From Gemmataceae bacterium (lineage in GTDB: Bacteria > Planctomycetota > Planctomycetia > Gemmatales > Gemmataceae): DNA of 64,000 nt. Where the stretch lies: the NCBI GenBank assembly GCA_022842245.1, contig JALHPZ010000010.1:62001-126000 (forward strand), read 5' to 3'. The notes beneath the pieces were generated by a model. The model was not told the DNA's origin. It was given only the letters and a program-made list of their open reading frames with translations, and made no database searches. The number at the start of each line of letters is the position of its first letter. Position 1 is the stretch's first letter. The translations under genes and the position numbers were made by a program. Below, one piece after another: positions 7,854-15,930 of the stretch.

Positions 7854-10800
7854 TCACTTCGCCCGTTTCGGATACTCGGGCCGCTTGAACTCCTTTCGCG
7901 GCTCCTTCTTGAGCGCCTCGAGCGCCAGCTCGATCGCCTTTTCCAACTGCGGGTCCTTCCCGGCGATCACGTCCTTCGGCAGCATGTCCACATCGTAATC
8001 CGGGGCCACGCCCTCGTTCTCGACGGTGAAGCCTTCCTCCGGCGTCCAGATGGCGAAGCTGGGCGCGGTGACGGTGCCGCCGTCCATCAGCGTCGGGTAG
8101 CCGCTGATGCCGACGAGGCCGCCCCACGTGCGCTTGCCGACCACGGGGCCGAGTTTGAACTTCTTGAACATGTACGGCAGCATGTCGCCGCCGGACCCGG
8201 CGCCTTCGTCGGCGATCATCACCTTCGGCCCGAAGACGGCCGCGCTTGGCGAACGCCACTCGGTGCCGTAGCGCGGGGCCCAATACGACGCGAACGGCCG
8301 GCGGAGGATGTCGATGTAGTAATCGGCGATCTGACCGCCGCTGTTGTAGCGCTCGTCGATGATGAGCGCGTCCTTGTCGACCTGCGGGAAGAAGTAGCGC
8401 TTGAAGTACGCCACCCCCTGCCCTGCCGTGTCGGGCACGTAGACGTAGCCGACCTTGCCGCCAGTCGCCTTCTCGACCTTGCGGAGGTTGCCCTCGATCC
8501 ACTCGCGATTGCGGAGGGCGAGTTCATTGCCGAGCGGTTCGACCGTTACCACGCGGCTGTTCTTGCCATCGGCGGTCGGCCCGACGGTGAGTTCAATACT
8601 CTTCCCGGCCGCGTTCTCGAAGAGCGAAAAGATCTCGGTCGGCGGCTTGAGGTCCACGCCTCGGACGGCCAGTAGGAACTCGCCTTCCTTCACGTTCACC
8701 CCCGGTGCGGTGAGCGGCGAGCGCAGTTCGGAGGTGAAGTTCAGGCCGCTGTAGATCTTCTTGAAGCGATAGCGCCCGTCGGCGATCTCGTAGTCGGCGC
8801 CGAGCAGGCCGCCGCCGACGGTCTTCTTCTCGTTCAGCCGTTCGCCCGGCGTCGTGTAGCTGTGGCCGACGGCGAGTTCCGAGAGCATCCAGCGGATGAC
8901 CTTGTACAGGTCGCCGCCGTTGTTGACGTGCTCAAGGAACGGCTCGTACTTCTTCTTGATCGCCGGCCAGTCCGCGCCGTGCATGTTGGGGTCGTAGAAG
9001 AAGTCGCGGTTGACGCGCCAGGCTTCGTGCAGGATCTGCTTCCACTCGGCACGCGGGTCGATCTTCACTTCGATGGCTTCGAGGTTCAGCTTCTGACCGC
9101 TCGCTCCGCCCGACGATTCGGTCGGCGCCGGCGTCGGAGCCGATCCGCCGCGGCGACCGCCGCCGAAGCTCAGCCCCGTCGGAGCACCGCCGCCGCCTCC
9201 GCCGCCCGTGCTGGCGATGTACCAGTCGTCCCCCTGGCGGTAGAGCATCTTGCGGCCGTCGGGCGTCAGCTCGAAGGACCGCACGCCGGAGGCGACAGTC
9301 GAGGACCGCCGGGCTTCCACGTCGAACTTCATGACCGTTCCGCCGCCGCCGGGGCCGCCGCGGCCGCCGCCCTCATCGGACCGCGCCAGCATGAAGAGCT
9401 GGTTCGGCTGCCCGGCCTGAAGGCTGCCATAGTTGCCCGACGGCATCGGCAGCGCGAGGATCCGCTGGTCGATCCCCTCGAAGTCGATGGTGAACTTCTC
9501 CGCCGGTTTCTCTTTCGGCTCCGGCTTGGCGTCGTCTTTTTTCGGCTCGCCCTCCTTTGGCTCTTCGCGGTTCTCCCGCATTGGCCGACGACCGGGACCG
9601 CCCGCGCCGCCCATCGGTTGCGGGCCTTTCTCCTCGTCGCTTTCCTTCAGGAACGGCGACGGCGTGCCCTTCTGCAGCACCGCCATGTAGACGCCGTAGC
9701 GCGGCGGGCGCGAGTCGGAGGCCGACTGCGAGAAGCCGTGCTTGCTCATGCCGGTGTCGTTCGACGACGTGAAGTACAGGTACTTCCCGTTCGCATCGAA
9801 GACGGGACCGCTCGCTTCGCTCAGGCCATCGGTGATCGGGAACGACTTGTCCTGCTCGAGCGAGTAGACGAACACGCGGGACACTTTGGCCGGCGTGTCC
9901 ATCGAATAGGCGATCCACTTGTCGTCCGGCGACCAGGCGGAGTGGAAGATGCCGCGGCTGCCGCCGTCGTTCGCCGTCACGATCTTCTTAATCGCGCCGG
10001 TGGCGACGTCGACCCAGTACATCGAGAGGGCGTTATCGATGTAGAGCAGTTTCTTGGAATCGCGGGACCAGACGGAGCCGTAGTAGAAGCCGCCGCCGGT
10101 CAGCTTGATCTTCTTCGCGTCCCCTTTGCCGGTCTGCGGCACGAGCACGAGTTGGTACTCGCCGCCTTCGTCCGAGAAGTACGCAACGGTCTTGCCGTCC
10201 GGCGACCAGCTCGGCGCGCGTTCGTGCACGCCGGGGGTGCTGGTCAGGTAGCGCGGGTCCCCCTTCTCGGCGGGAACAGTGACGATCTCGCCGCGGAACT
10301 CGACGACGGCGCGCGAGCCGCTTGGCGAAACGGACGCATCGCGGACGTACTTCGACCCCTTCACGAATCGGGCGCGGGCCTCGGGCGCATCCGTCGCGGT
10401 CGCAACCTTCAGCCGCGTCGGCGAAGTCTCGCCCGGCTTCAAGAGGTGCAGCCAGCCGGCCTGTTCCAGGATCAGCTTGCCGTCGCCGTGGTTGATGTCG
10501 AGGACGGGGAAGTCCTTAAACTCGGTGAGTTGCTTGACGTCCTCCACGACCGGCTTCTTGCCGTTCGGTTTGAACGAGAAAACGTTGTACTCGCCCGCGC
10601 GGTCGGACCGGAAGTAGATCGTGTCGCCGACCCAGTTCGGGTCGAGGTCGTTGCAGCGGCCGGCGACCTGCGGAATCTCGACCACATCGTGGGTGGCCAC
10701 ATCGTAGATCCAGATCCGGCTGTGCGTGCCGCCGCGATAGTGTTTCCACTGCGGCGTGGCGTCGCGGACCATCGTGTAGGCGATATACTTGCCGTCGGGC

Positions 10801-11294
10801 GAGTAGCAGGCCTCGAAGCCCCACGGGATCGGCAGTTGCGTCGGCATGCCGCCGGTGAGCGGCACCGTGAAGAGTTGGGTGTGCCGGTTCGTGTGGACGT
10901 TCCGGTTCGAGGAAAACAGGATCGCGTCGCCCTTGGGCGTGAAGCCGCGGACGGTGTCTGGTCCGGGGTGGTACGTCAGCCGCGTCGGTGAGCCGCCCTC
11001 GACGGGAATCGTGTAGACGTCGGTATTGCCGTCGTACTGGGCGCTGAAGGCGAGGATCGAGCCGTCCGGCGAGAAGACCGGATAGGCTTCGATACCCATG
11101 TCGGTCGTCAGGCGCTTGGCGTTCTTCCCGTCCGGGTCGGCGGTCCAGAGGTCTTCGCCGTAGACGAAGGCGATCTTCTTGGCGCTGACGGCGGGCATGG
11201 ACAGCAACCGGGTATCATCGCCGGCACCGGCGTTTCCGCCGAGCGCAGCCAGAACTCCAATCGCGAAGAGTTTGCGGAACAATCGGAACTGCAT
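7854..11294 (-). CDS. Secreted Tricorn-type S41 protease
   Basis: A 1,146-residue exported protease with a signal peptide (residues 1-24, ending GNAGA). The first ~530 residues form a WD/PD40-like propeller with repeats such as YPVFSPDGSILAFS and APSWSPDGKTVAYFS. A charged, Gly/Pro-rich linker follows (about 545-600), then a second propeller segment interrupted by Gly-rich loops (about 600-750). The core is C1 (about 760-850), a PDZ domain (about 850-930) and the C2 S41 domain. The Tricorn catalytic residues are present: His811 in LAVGHSY, Ser1034 in GAGSGGDML and Glu1094 in ENEGVAPD. Archaeal Tricorn degrades peptides released by the proteasome; here export implies cleavage of periplasmic peptides. 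GGAGGA lies before the ATG, and a terminator follows the stop. Confidence 0.93.
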   Translation of the reverse strand: MQFRLFRKLFAIGVLAALGGNAGAGDDTRLLSMPAVSAKKIAFVYGEDLWTADPDGKNAKRLTTDMGIEAYPVFSPDGSILAFSAQYDGNTDVYTIPVEGGSPTRLTYHPGPDTVRGFTPKGDAILFSSNRNVHTNRHTQLFTVPLTGGMPTQLPIPWGFEACYSPDGKYIAYTMVRDATPQWKHYRGGTHSRIWIYDVATHDVVEIPQVAGRCNDLDPNWVGDTIYFRSDRAGEYNVFSFKPNGKKPVVEDVKQLTEFKDFPVLDINHGDGKLILEQAGWLHLLKPGETSPTRLKVATATDAPEARARFVKGSKYVRDASVSPSGSRAVVEFRGEIVTVPAEKGDPRYLTSTPGVHERAPSWSPDGKTVAYFSDEGGEYQLVLVPQTGKGDAKKIKLTGGGFYYGSVWSRDSKKLLYIDNALSMYWVDVATGAIKKIVTANDGGSRGIFHSAWSPDDKWIAYSMDTPAKVSRVFVYSLEQDKSFPITDGLSEASGPVFDANGKYLYFTSSNDTGMSKHGFSQSASDSRPPRYGVYMAVLQKGTPSPFLKESDEEKGPQPMGGAGGPGRRPMRENREEPKEGEPKKDDAKPEPKEKPAEKFTIDFEGIDQRILALPMPSGNYGSLQAGQPNQLFMLARSDEGGGRGGPGGGGTVMKFDVEARRSSTVASGVRSFELTPDGRKMLYRQGDDWYIASTGGGGGGGAPTGLSFGGGRRGGSAPTPAPTESSGGASGQKLNLEAIEVKIDPRAEWKQILHEAWRVNRDFFYDPNMHGADWPAIKKKYEPFLEHVNNGGDLYKVIRWMLSELAVGHSYTTPGERLNEKKTVGGGLLGADYEIADGRYRFKKIYSGLNFTSELRSPLTAPGVNVKEGEFLLAVRGVDLKPPTEIFSLFENAAGKSIELTVGPTADGKNSRVVTVEPLGNELALRNREWIEGNLRKVEKATGGKVGYVYVPDTAGQGVAYFKRYFFPQVDKDALIIDERYNSGGQIADYYIDILRRPFASYWAPRYGTEWRSPSAAVFGPKVMIADEGAGSGGDMLPYMFKKFKLGPVVGKRTWGGLVGISGYPTLMDGGTVTAPSFAIWTPEEGFTVENEGVAPDYDVDMLPKDVIAGKDPQLEKAIELALEALKKEPRKEFKRPEYPKRAK

Positions 11295-11419
11295 GAATCA
11301 CCATCCTCCAAAAAAAGCGAGAGAGGAATGAAATTGATGTAGTCGAACGGGAATCGCCGGGGAGACGAGCAATCCAAAATAGTTGACTGGCGGAATGAGG
11401 ATTATTCCCGGAGAATTTC

Positions 11420-11448
11420 TTGACGAAGTCGCACTGGCCCGGTACGAT
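11420..11448 (+). promoter_or_regulatory. Sigma-70-like promoter of the Bfd-like ferredoxin gene
   Basis: TTGACG at 11420-11425, a 17-bp spacer and TACGAT at 11443-11448 match the sigma-70 consensus closely and lie 42 bp upstream of the ATG at 11491. This is a strong match, but planctomycete promoter rules are poorly known. Confidence 0.6.
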
Positions 11449-11453
11449 TCTTA

Positions 11454-11470
11454 GTGAGACGGAATCTCAC
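11454..11470 (+). promoter_or_regulatory. Dyad at the predicted transcription start of the Bfd-like gene
   Basis: A perfect 6-bp inverted repeat, gtgaga (11454-11459) and tctcac (11465-11470) with a 5-nt loop. It lies directly after the -10 element and could be an operator for an iron- or redox-responsive repressor, or a 5' hairpin. It does not match a Fur box closely. Function inferred from position only. Confidence 0.4.
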
Positions 11471-11490
11471 CCCGCCAGTGGCACATTGCC

Positions 11491-11775
11491 ATGACCACAC
11501 TGACCTCCATCACCGTCGAAACGGAAGACTGCGTTGGCGTCTGCCAATCCTGCCCGTCCGTGGGCAGCTGTGGCGATCGGCTCGTCTGCCGCTGCTTGAA
11601 GATCACCGAGCACGACATCGTCACGTCGATCCGCACCATCGGCCTGACCACGATCGACGAAGTGAAGGCCGCCACCGGAGCCGGCGATGGCTGCACCTGC
11701 TGCCATCGCGAACTGCGGCAGTACCTCGCGGTTTACTCGCCGTCGTCGTCGCCGAACATGTGCTCGGCCAAGTAA
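11491..11775 (+). CDS. Bfd-like [2Fe-2S] ferredoxin with extra N-terminal cysteines
   Basis: A 94-residue protein. Residues 31-78 match the bacterioferritin-associated ferredoxin fold: VCRCLKITEHDIV, then GLTTIDEVKAATGAGDGC and TCCHREL. The cluster ligands are C33-x-C35 and C68-x-x-C71. Bfd donates electrons to bacterioferritin so that stored Fe(III) is released. The neighbour on the opposite strand is a bacterioferritin, which supports that role. Unusually, the first 30 residues carry four more cysteines (14, 18, 21, 27) in a CxxxCxxC-type pattern that could hold a second metal site. Its last 43 bp overlap the 3' end of the bacterioferritin gene, so the two mRNAs are complementary there. Confidence 0.85.
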   Translation: MTTLTSITVETEDCVGVCQSCPSVGSCGDRLVCRCLKITEHDIVTSIRTIGLTTIDEVKAATGAGDGCTCCHRELRQYLAVYSPSSSPNMCSAK

Positions 11776-12218
11776 CGCTCCAGTCCGATCGTCTTGATCA
11801 GGTTCAATTGCGTTTCCAACCAGTCGACATGCTCCTCGGATTCTTCCAGAATCTCGAGGGCGAGCTTGTGCGTGCCGTTGTCCTTGACCTTGATACAGAG
11901 GTCGACGAGTTCGTTGTAAGCGGCGACGCCGCCGGACTCGAGCTTGAGGTCGTGCTCGAACTGCTCCTGAACGTTGGAGCCGACGCGGATGACGTCGTAG
12001 CGGGCGATTTCGGGAACGCCGTCGAGGAACAGGATGCGTTCAATGATCTTGTCGGCGTGCTTCATCTCGCCGATGGACTCTTCGTAGTGCTTGCCGGCGA
12101 GCTTCATGAAGCCCCAATTCTTGCACATCTTCGACTGGCAGAAGTATTGGTTGATCGCGGTCAGCTCGATGGTGAGGGCGCGGTTCAGCCCGTCGATCAC
12201 GTCTTGGCGGCCTTGCAT
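11733..12218 (-). CDS. bfr: Bacterioferritin
   Basis: A 161-residue ferritin-like iron-storage subunit of normal family length. The di-iron ferroxidase ligands are visible: Glu in TIELTAINQYF, Glu and His in EESIGEMKHADKI, Glu in QEQFEHDLKLE, and Glu with His in LEESEEHVDWLE. The Met of GEMKHAD is at the position of the haem-ligating Met52 of bacterioferritins, so this is the haem-binding type, not plain ferritin. The protein would form a 24-subunit cage in the cytoplasm. GGAG precedes the ATG at 12218. The gene converges on and overlaps the Bfd-like ferredoxin gene, its probable electron donor, and is divergent from the kinase-tubulin gene. Confidence 0.95.
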   Translation of the reverse strand: MQGRQDVIDGLNRALTIELTAINQYFCQSKMCKNWGFMKLAGKHYEESIGEMKHADKIIERILFLDGVPEIARYDVIRVGSNVQEQFEHDLKLESGGVAAYNELVDLCIKVKDNGTHKLALEILEESEEHVDWLETQLNLIKTIGLERYLAEHMFGDDDGE

Positions 12219-12372
12219 GGTCGGTCTCCGTTGGGATGAACCTACTTTAGGCGCCATCGGGAATCCGTCATCCGCGCCGGACGAAGTTCGCCCAACGGAC
12301 GAAATCTCGCGTGTCCGCCGAACCAGGTAAACACGCGCAACCGATTGGACGGATCGGTCGGCATGACCTACC

Positions 12373-12404
12373 CTTGCGTGACGAAATTGCGCTTTCGTCG
12401 CAAG
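12373..12404 (+). other. Bulged hairpin in the leader of the kinase-tubulin gene
   Basis: An inverted repeat, cttgcg-tg-acgaaa, loop ttgcgc, tttcgtcgcaag, with 12 paired bases and a 2-nt bulge. It lies 44 bp upstream of the ATG at 12448. It could be a 5' UTR stem or an operator. The rest of the 229-bp intergenic region to bfr shows no clear promoter. Confidence 0.4.
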
Positions 12405-12447
12405 TCCCCAGCGCCGCGCTTCCAACGGTTATTACGGAACTGCGTCC

Positions 12448-15400
12448 ATGATTGGTCTTCGCGAACCGGGCGATGAGGTCCTTCCGGGCTACGAGCTGAT
12501 CGTTCCGATCGGCAGCGGCGGCTTCGGCGAGGTCTGGAAATGCTCCGCGCCCGGCGGCCTGCACAAGGCCATCAAGTTCGTCTTCGGCAACCTCGATTCG
12601 CTGGACGGCGACGCCGCCAAGGCCGAACAGGAGTTGAAGGCGCTCGGCCGGATGAAGGAGGTCCGCCATCCGTTCGTGGTGTCGATCGAGCGGATCGACA
12701 ACATCCACGGCGAACTACTGATTTTGATGGAGTTGGCGGAGAAAAGCCTGCACGACGTCTTTGTGGAACGCAACCAGGCCGGTGAGCCGGGCATACCGCG
12801 CGAGGTGCTGCTGGGCTACCTCGCGGACGCGGCCGAGGGGTTGGACTTTCTCATCGAGAAGCACGCGCTCCAGCACCTGGACGTGAAGCCGAAGAATCTC
12901 TTCCTTGTCGGCGATCGGGTGAAAGTGGCGGACTTCGGGCTGGTGAAGCATCTCGAGCGGCACAGTTCGTCCGGCTTGATGGCGGGCGTAACGCCGGTCT
13001 ACGCGGCACCCGAGACGTTCGCGAACAAGATCTCCAAGCATTCGGACCAATACAGCTTGGCGATCGTCTACGTCGATCTGCTGACGGGGACGAAGCCGTT
13101 CAACGGCAAGAACATCCGGCAGCTCGCGCTTCAGCACATGTCGGAGAAGCCCGACCTGAGTCTGCTTCCGCCGAGCGATCGGCCAATCGTCGCGCGGGCG
13201 CTGGCCAAGAACCCCGATGAGCGCTTCGCGAGTTGTTGTGAATTCATCAATGCCTTGATCGCCGCGTCGGTCGACGGTTCGCCGTTGATCCGTACGCCGC
13301 GGCCCGCCGGGCACCAGACGCCCCGTCCTCGCACGCTGCGCGACACGCCGCCGCCGACCCTGCCGGTGTCGGTGCTTGCCAAGAACGATCCTCACCCGAC
13401 GCTGACGGTCTCGCGGCTCGAAGCCGGCATCCTGAAACCGGCGATCCTGATCGGCGTCGGCGGATTTGGACGTCGCGCCTTGCAACAGATCCGTTGCCGG
13501 CTCCTCGATCGCGTCGGCGACCTGCACCAGGTGCCGAGCTTTCGATTCCTCTACCTCGACATCGATCCGGAATCGTCGGGCAAACTGCTCGCCGACAAGT
13601 CGGACGCGGCGATCCTGCCCGAGCAACTCGTGACGCTGCCGTTGCAGCCGGTGAACAACTATCGGCGGAAGCACCTCGATCCGATCCTGGAGTGGATGCC
13701 CCGCGAAAAGTTGTACGCGATGCCGCGTTCCCTCTTGCCGGAAGGTTCGCGGGCGCTCGGCCGGCTGGCGTTCTGCGACAATTACCTCAAGGTGACATCC
13801 CGATTGAAGTCGGAGATCCAGACGGCGATCCATCCGGAAGCGGTCAAGCAGTCCGCCGACCAGACCGGCCTCACGCCGCGCGCCAAGGCCCCAACCATCT
13901 ACGTCTTCGCGAGCGCCTCCGGCGGAAGCAGCGGTTTCCTTTTGGACCTCGGCCATTCGGTCCGCCGCGTACTGGCCAAGTTCAACATGGCCGACGCACC
14001 GGTCACGGCATTCATCTTCTGCGGTTCGCCCGAAGACCCTTGTTCGCTTCCGGCCGAACTGGCGAACACCTACGCCACCCTCACGGAATTCAACCACTAC
14101 GCCGATCCCGACGTTCCCTATGTCGCCCAGTACAGTGGCGACACCGGGCCAAAACTCGAAGCGCGCGGCCTCCCCTTCACCGCCACCTACCTGCTCCCCA
14201 TGTCGCAGCGATCGCCGGAAGGCTACCGCGACACGGTGTCACATCTCTCCGGCTACGTCACGCACGAGCTGACCTCGCCCTTGGGGACTGGCCTCGAGGA
14301 ATTCCGTGCGCGCAAGGCGCCCCCGGGACGTTCGCCGTTCCGCAACTTCGGCACCTTCGGCGTCTGGTTCCCCCGCGGGCTGTTGCTCCGCTCCGCCGCG
14401 CGCCAGCTGTGCATTGCCCTTCTCAAGAATTGGGCGACCGTTCACCAGGCGGAACCATCCAACGCCGCCCGGCTCATCGTCGATGACATTTTCGGCGATC
14501 CCCGACTGTTACCCGAAGAGATTCAACGATTCATCCATCAGGAATCGCGCTCACGGCAGGTTGGGTTGCCGGCCGAGTTCGTCGGGAAATGGTTCGCGGA
14601 CCTGGGCGACCAGATCGATTCGACCGCTCGGAACAACGAATCGATGGCTTGGTCGGCCGCGGCATGGGAACAGGCTCGCGAATTGATCGGTTGGGAACCG
14701 TCGAACGAAACCGACAGCCCCTACCGACGGGGCCGAGTCAGCCGGATGCTCGATCGCGGCATCGGCGGTGCTAGTAAAGCTTGGGAAAACGAACTCATCG
14801 AGTTGATCCGGCCGCTCCATGCCATCTCCGGTCCGCGGTTATTCGCGGTGGCGAGCGCCCTCGAACAGATCATCGCGGCAATGAATGCGGCCGCGACGGC
14901 CCGCGAAGAGGAACTGGCCAAATTCGTCGAACGCCGCAACCGGGCACGCGAGGCCGCCGAACAGGCACTCGCGGGCTGCCAGACGGAATCGGGTAAATTC
15001 AAGTTGTTCGGCAACCATGCCGCGCGACACTTGCGAGCGTTCCACGAAAAGCTGAAGCAACTCATCGACATTCGACTGCAGGAAGATTTGGTGAATGCCG
15101 CCGCGCGGTTCTACCGCCGGCTTGCACTCAAACTCGAGAATCACCTGCGCAATGTACTCTTGGCGCGCGATCAACTCGATGCCATGCTGCGAACGGTGAA
15201 TGCGAGTCCGTCGCCGGCCGCGAACGCCCGGCCCGCCGGCTTGAGCCTCGCCTATGACCTGCCCGAAGAATCGGTGCAGGCCACGCTGCAACTCTCGAAC
15301 ACCATGCGCGTCGTGCTGCCGGATGGCGACGACCAACTGGACCACGCCGCCGCGAACCTGTTGAACTCGCTCGCCGACGAGGAATTGGCGCGATTGCACG

Positions 15401-15927
15401 ACCTGCTCGATCGCCTGGTGATCGAGCCGCGAGGCGGTCTGGTGGATCTCTGCCGCACCAATTCCGACCTGTATCGCGGGCTATTGGTGCCGATGATCGA
15501 GCAGGCGGCGGCGTTCTTGGCGAACGCCGTACCGGCGCAGGATGTCACCGAAGTGGAGCTATCGAGCCAGGCGGCCAAAAAAGGAACGCTCGCGGAACGG
15601 ATCCAGCATTACCTCAAGCTCGCGGTGCCTCAGATGCCGGGGCCGAGCCAGGAAGAAAAGACCTACGTACTCGTGCCTTCGACCGTACCCGGCACGACAT
15701 TCGCGAACGCGGTGAAAATGGTGCTGCCCAAGGCCGTATCGGTGTCGGTACAGGGCCAGATCACCGACCTGCTCTTCTGCCGCGAGCAGGGGGTGCTGCG
15801 GCCCGCGGACCTCGCCAAGGTCATCGAACCCTGTTGGGACGCTTATTCGGAAGCGATGGCATCGGTGGAGACGTCGCCGCACAGCCGGTTCGACGTGCTC
15901 GAATGGTCGCCGCTGGAGGAACGATAG
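12448..15927 (+). CDS. Ser/Thr protein kinase fused to a tubulin/FtsZ-like domain
   Basis: A 1,159-residue two-part protein with no signal peptide or membrane helix. The kinase domain covers about 15-268: glycine loop GSGGFGEV (22-29), catalytic Lys43 in KAIKFVF, HLDVKPKN (143-150), which lacks the Arg of HRD, DFG at 162-164 and YAAPE near 184-188. A Pro/Thr-rich linker follows (about 280-320). From residue 330 the sequence turns tubulin-like: IGVGGFGRRALQQIR (334-348) resembles a nucleotide-binding loop, LYLDIDPES a following strand, and ASASGGSSGFLLDL (487-500) stands at the GGGTGSG tubulin signature. The rest, to 1,159, is helical with a coiled-coil region at about 805-910. This fits the Pfam tubulin-like (Tubulin_2) family. 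It may be a regulated cytoskeletal GTPase (inference). It ends 3 bp from convergent fabI. Confidence 0.82.
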   Translation: MIGLREPGDEVLPGYELIVPIGSGGFGEVWKCSAPGGLHKAIKFVFGNLDSLDGDAAKAEQELKALGRMKEVRHPFVVSIERIDNIHGELLILMELAEKSLHDVFVERNQAGEPGIPREVLLGYLADAAEGLDFLIEKHALQHLDVKPKNLFLVGDRVKVADFGLVKHLERHSSSGLMAGVTPVYAAPETFANKISKHSDQYSLAIVYVDLLTGTKPFNGKNIRQLALQHMSEKPDLSLLPPSDRPIVARALAKNPDERFASCCEFINALIAASVDGSPLIRTPRPAGHQTPRPRTLRDTPPPTLPVSVLAKNDPHPTLTVSRLEAGILKPAILIGVGGFGRRALQQIRCRLLDRVGDLHQVPSFRFLYLDIDPESSGKLLADKSDAAILPEQLVTLPLQPVNNYRRKHLDPILEWMPREKLYAMPRSLLPEGSRALGRLAFCDNYLKVTSRLKSEIQTAIHPEAVKQSADQTGLTPRAKAPTIYVFASASGGSSGFLLDLGHSVRRVLAKFNMADAPVTAFIFCGSPEDPCSLPAELANTYATLTEFNHYADPDVPYVAQYSGDTGPKLEARGLPFTATYLLPMSQRSPEGYRDTVSHLSGYVTHELTSPLGTGLEEFRARKAPPGRSPFRNFGTFGVWFPRGLLLRSAARQLCIALLKNWATVHQAEPSNAARLIVDDIFGDPRLLPEEIQRFIHQESRSRQVGLPAEFVGKWFADLGDQIDSTARNNESMAWSAAAWEQARELIGWEPSNETDSPYRRGRVSRMLDRGIGGASKAWENELIELIRPLHAISGPRLFAVASALEQIIAAMNAAATAREEELAKFVERRNRAREAAEQALAGCQTESGKFKLFGNHAARHLRAFHEKLKQLIDIRLQEDLVNAAARFYRRLALKLENHLRNVLLARDQLDAMLRTVNASPSPAANARPAGLSLAYDLPEESVQATLQLSNTMRVVLPDGDDQLDHAAANLLNSLADEELARLHDLLDRLVIEPRGGLVDLCRTNSDLYRGLLVPMIEQAAAFLANAVPAQDVTEVELSSQAAKKGTLAERIQHYLKLAVPQMPGPSQEEKTYVLVPSTVPGTTFANAVKMVLPKAVSVSVQGQITDLLFCREQGVLRPADLAKVIEPCWDAYSEAMASVETSPHSRFDVLEWSPLEER

Positions 15928-15930
15928 GCC

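Noticed and set aside
8862..10991. A 709-codon plus-strand open frame inside the Tricorn gene
   Set aside because: It is a mirror of the protease's third codon positions and has no ribosome-binding site or motif.
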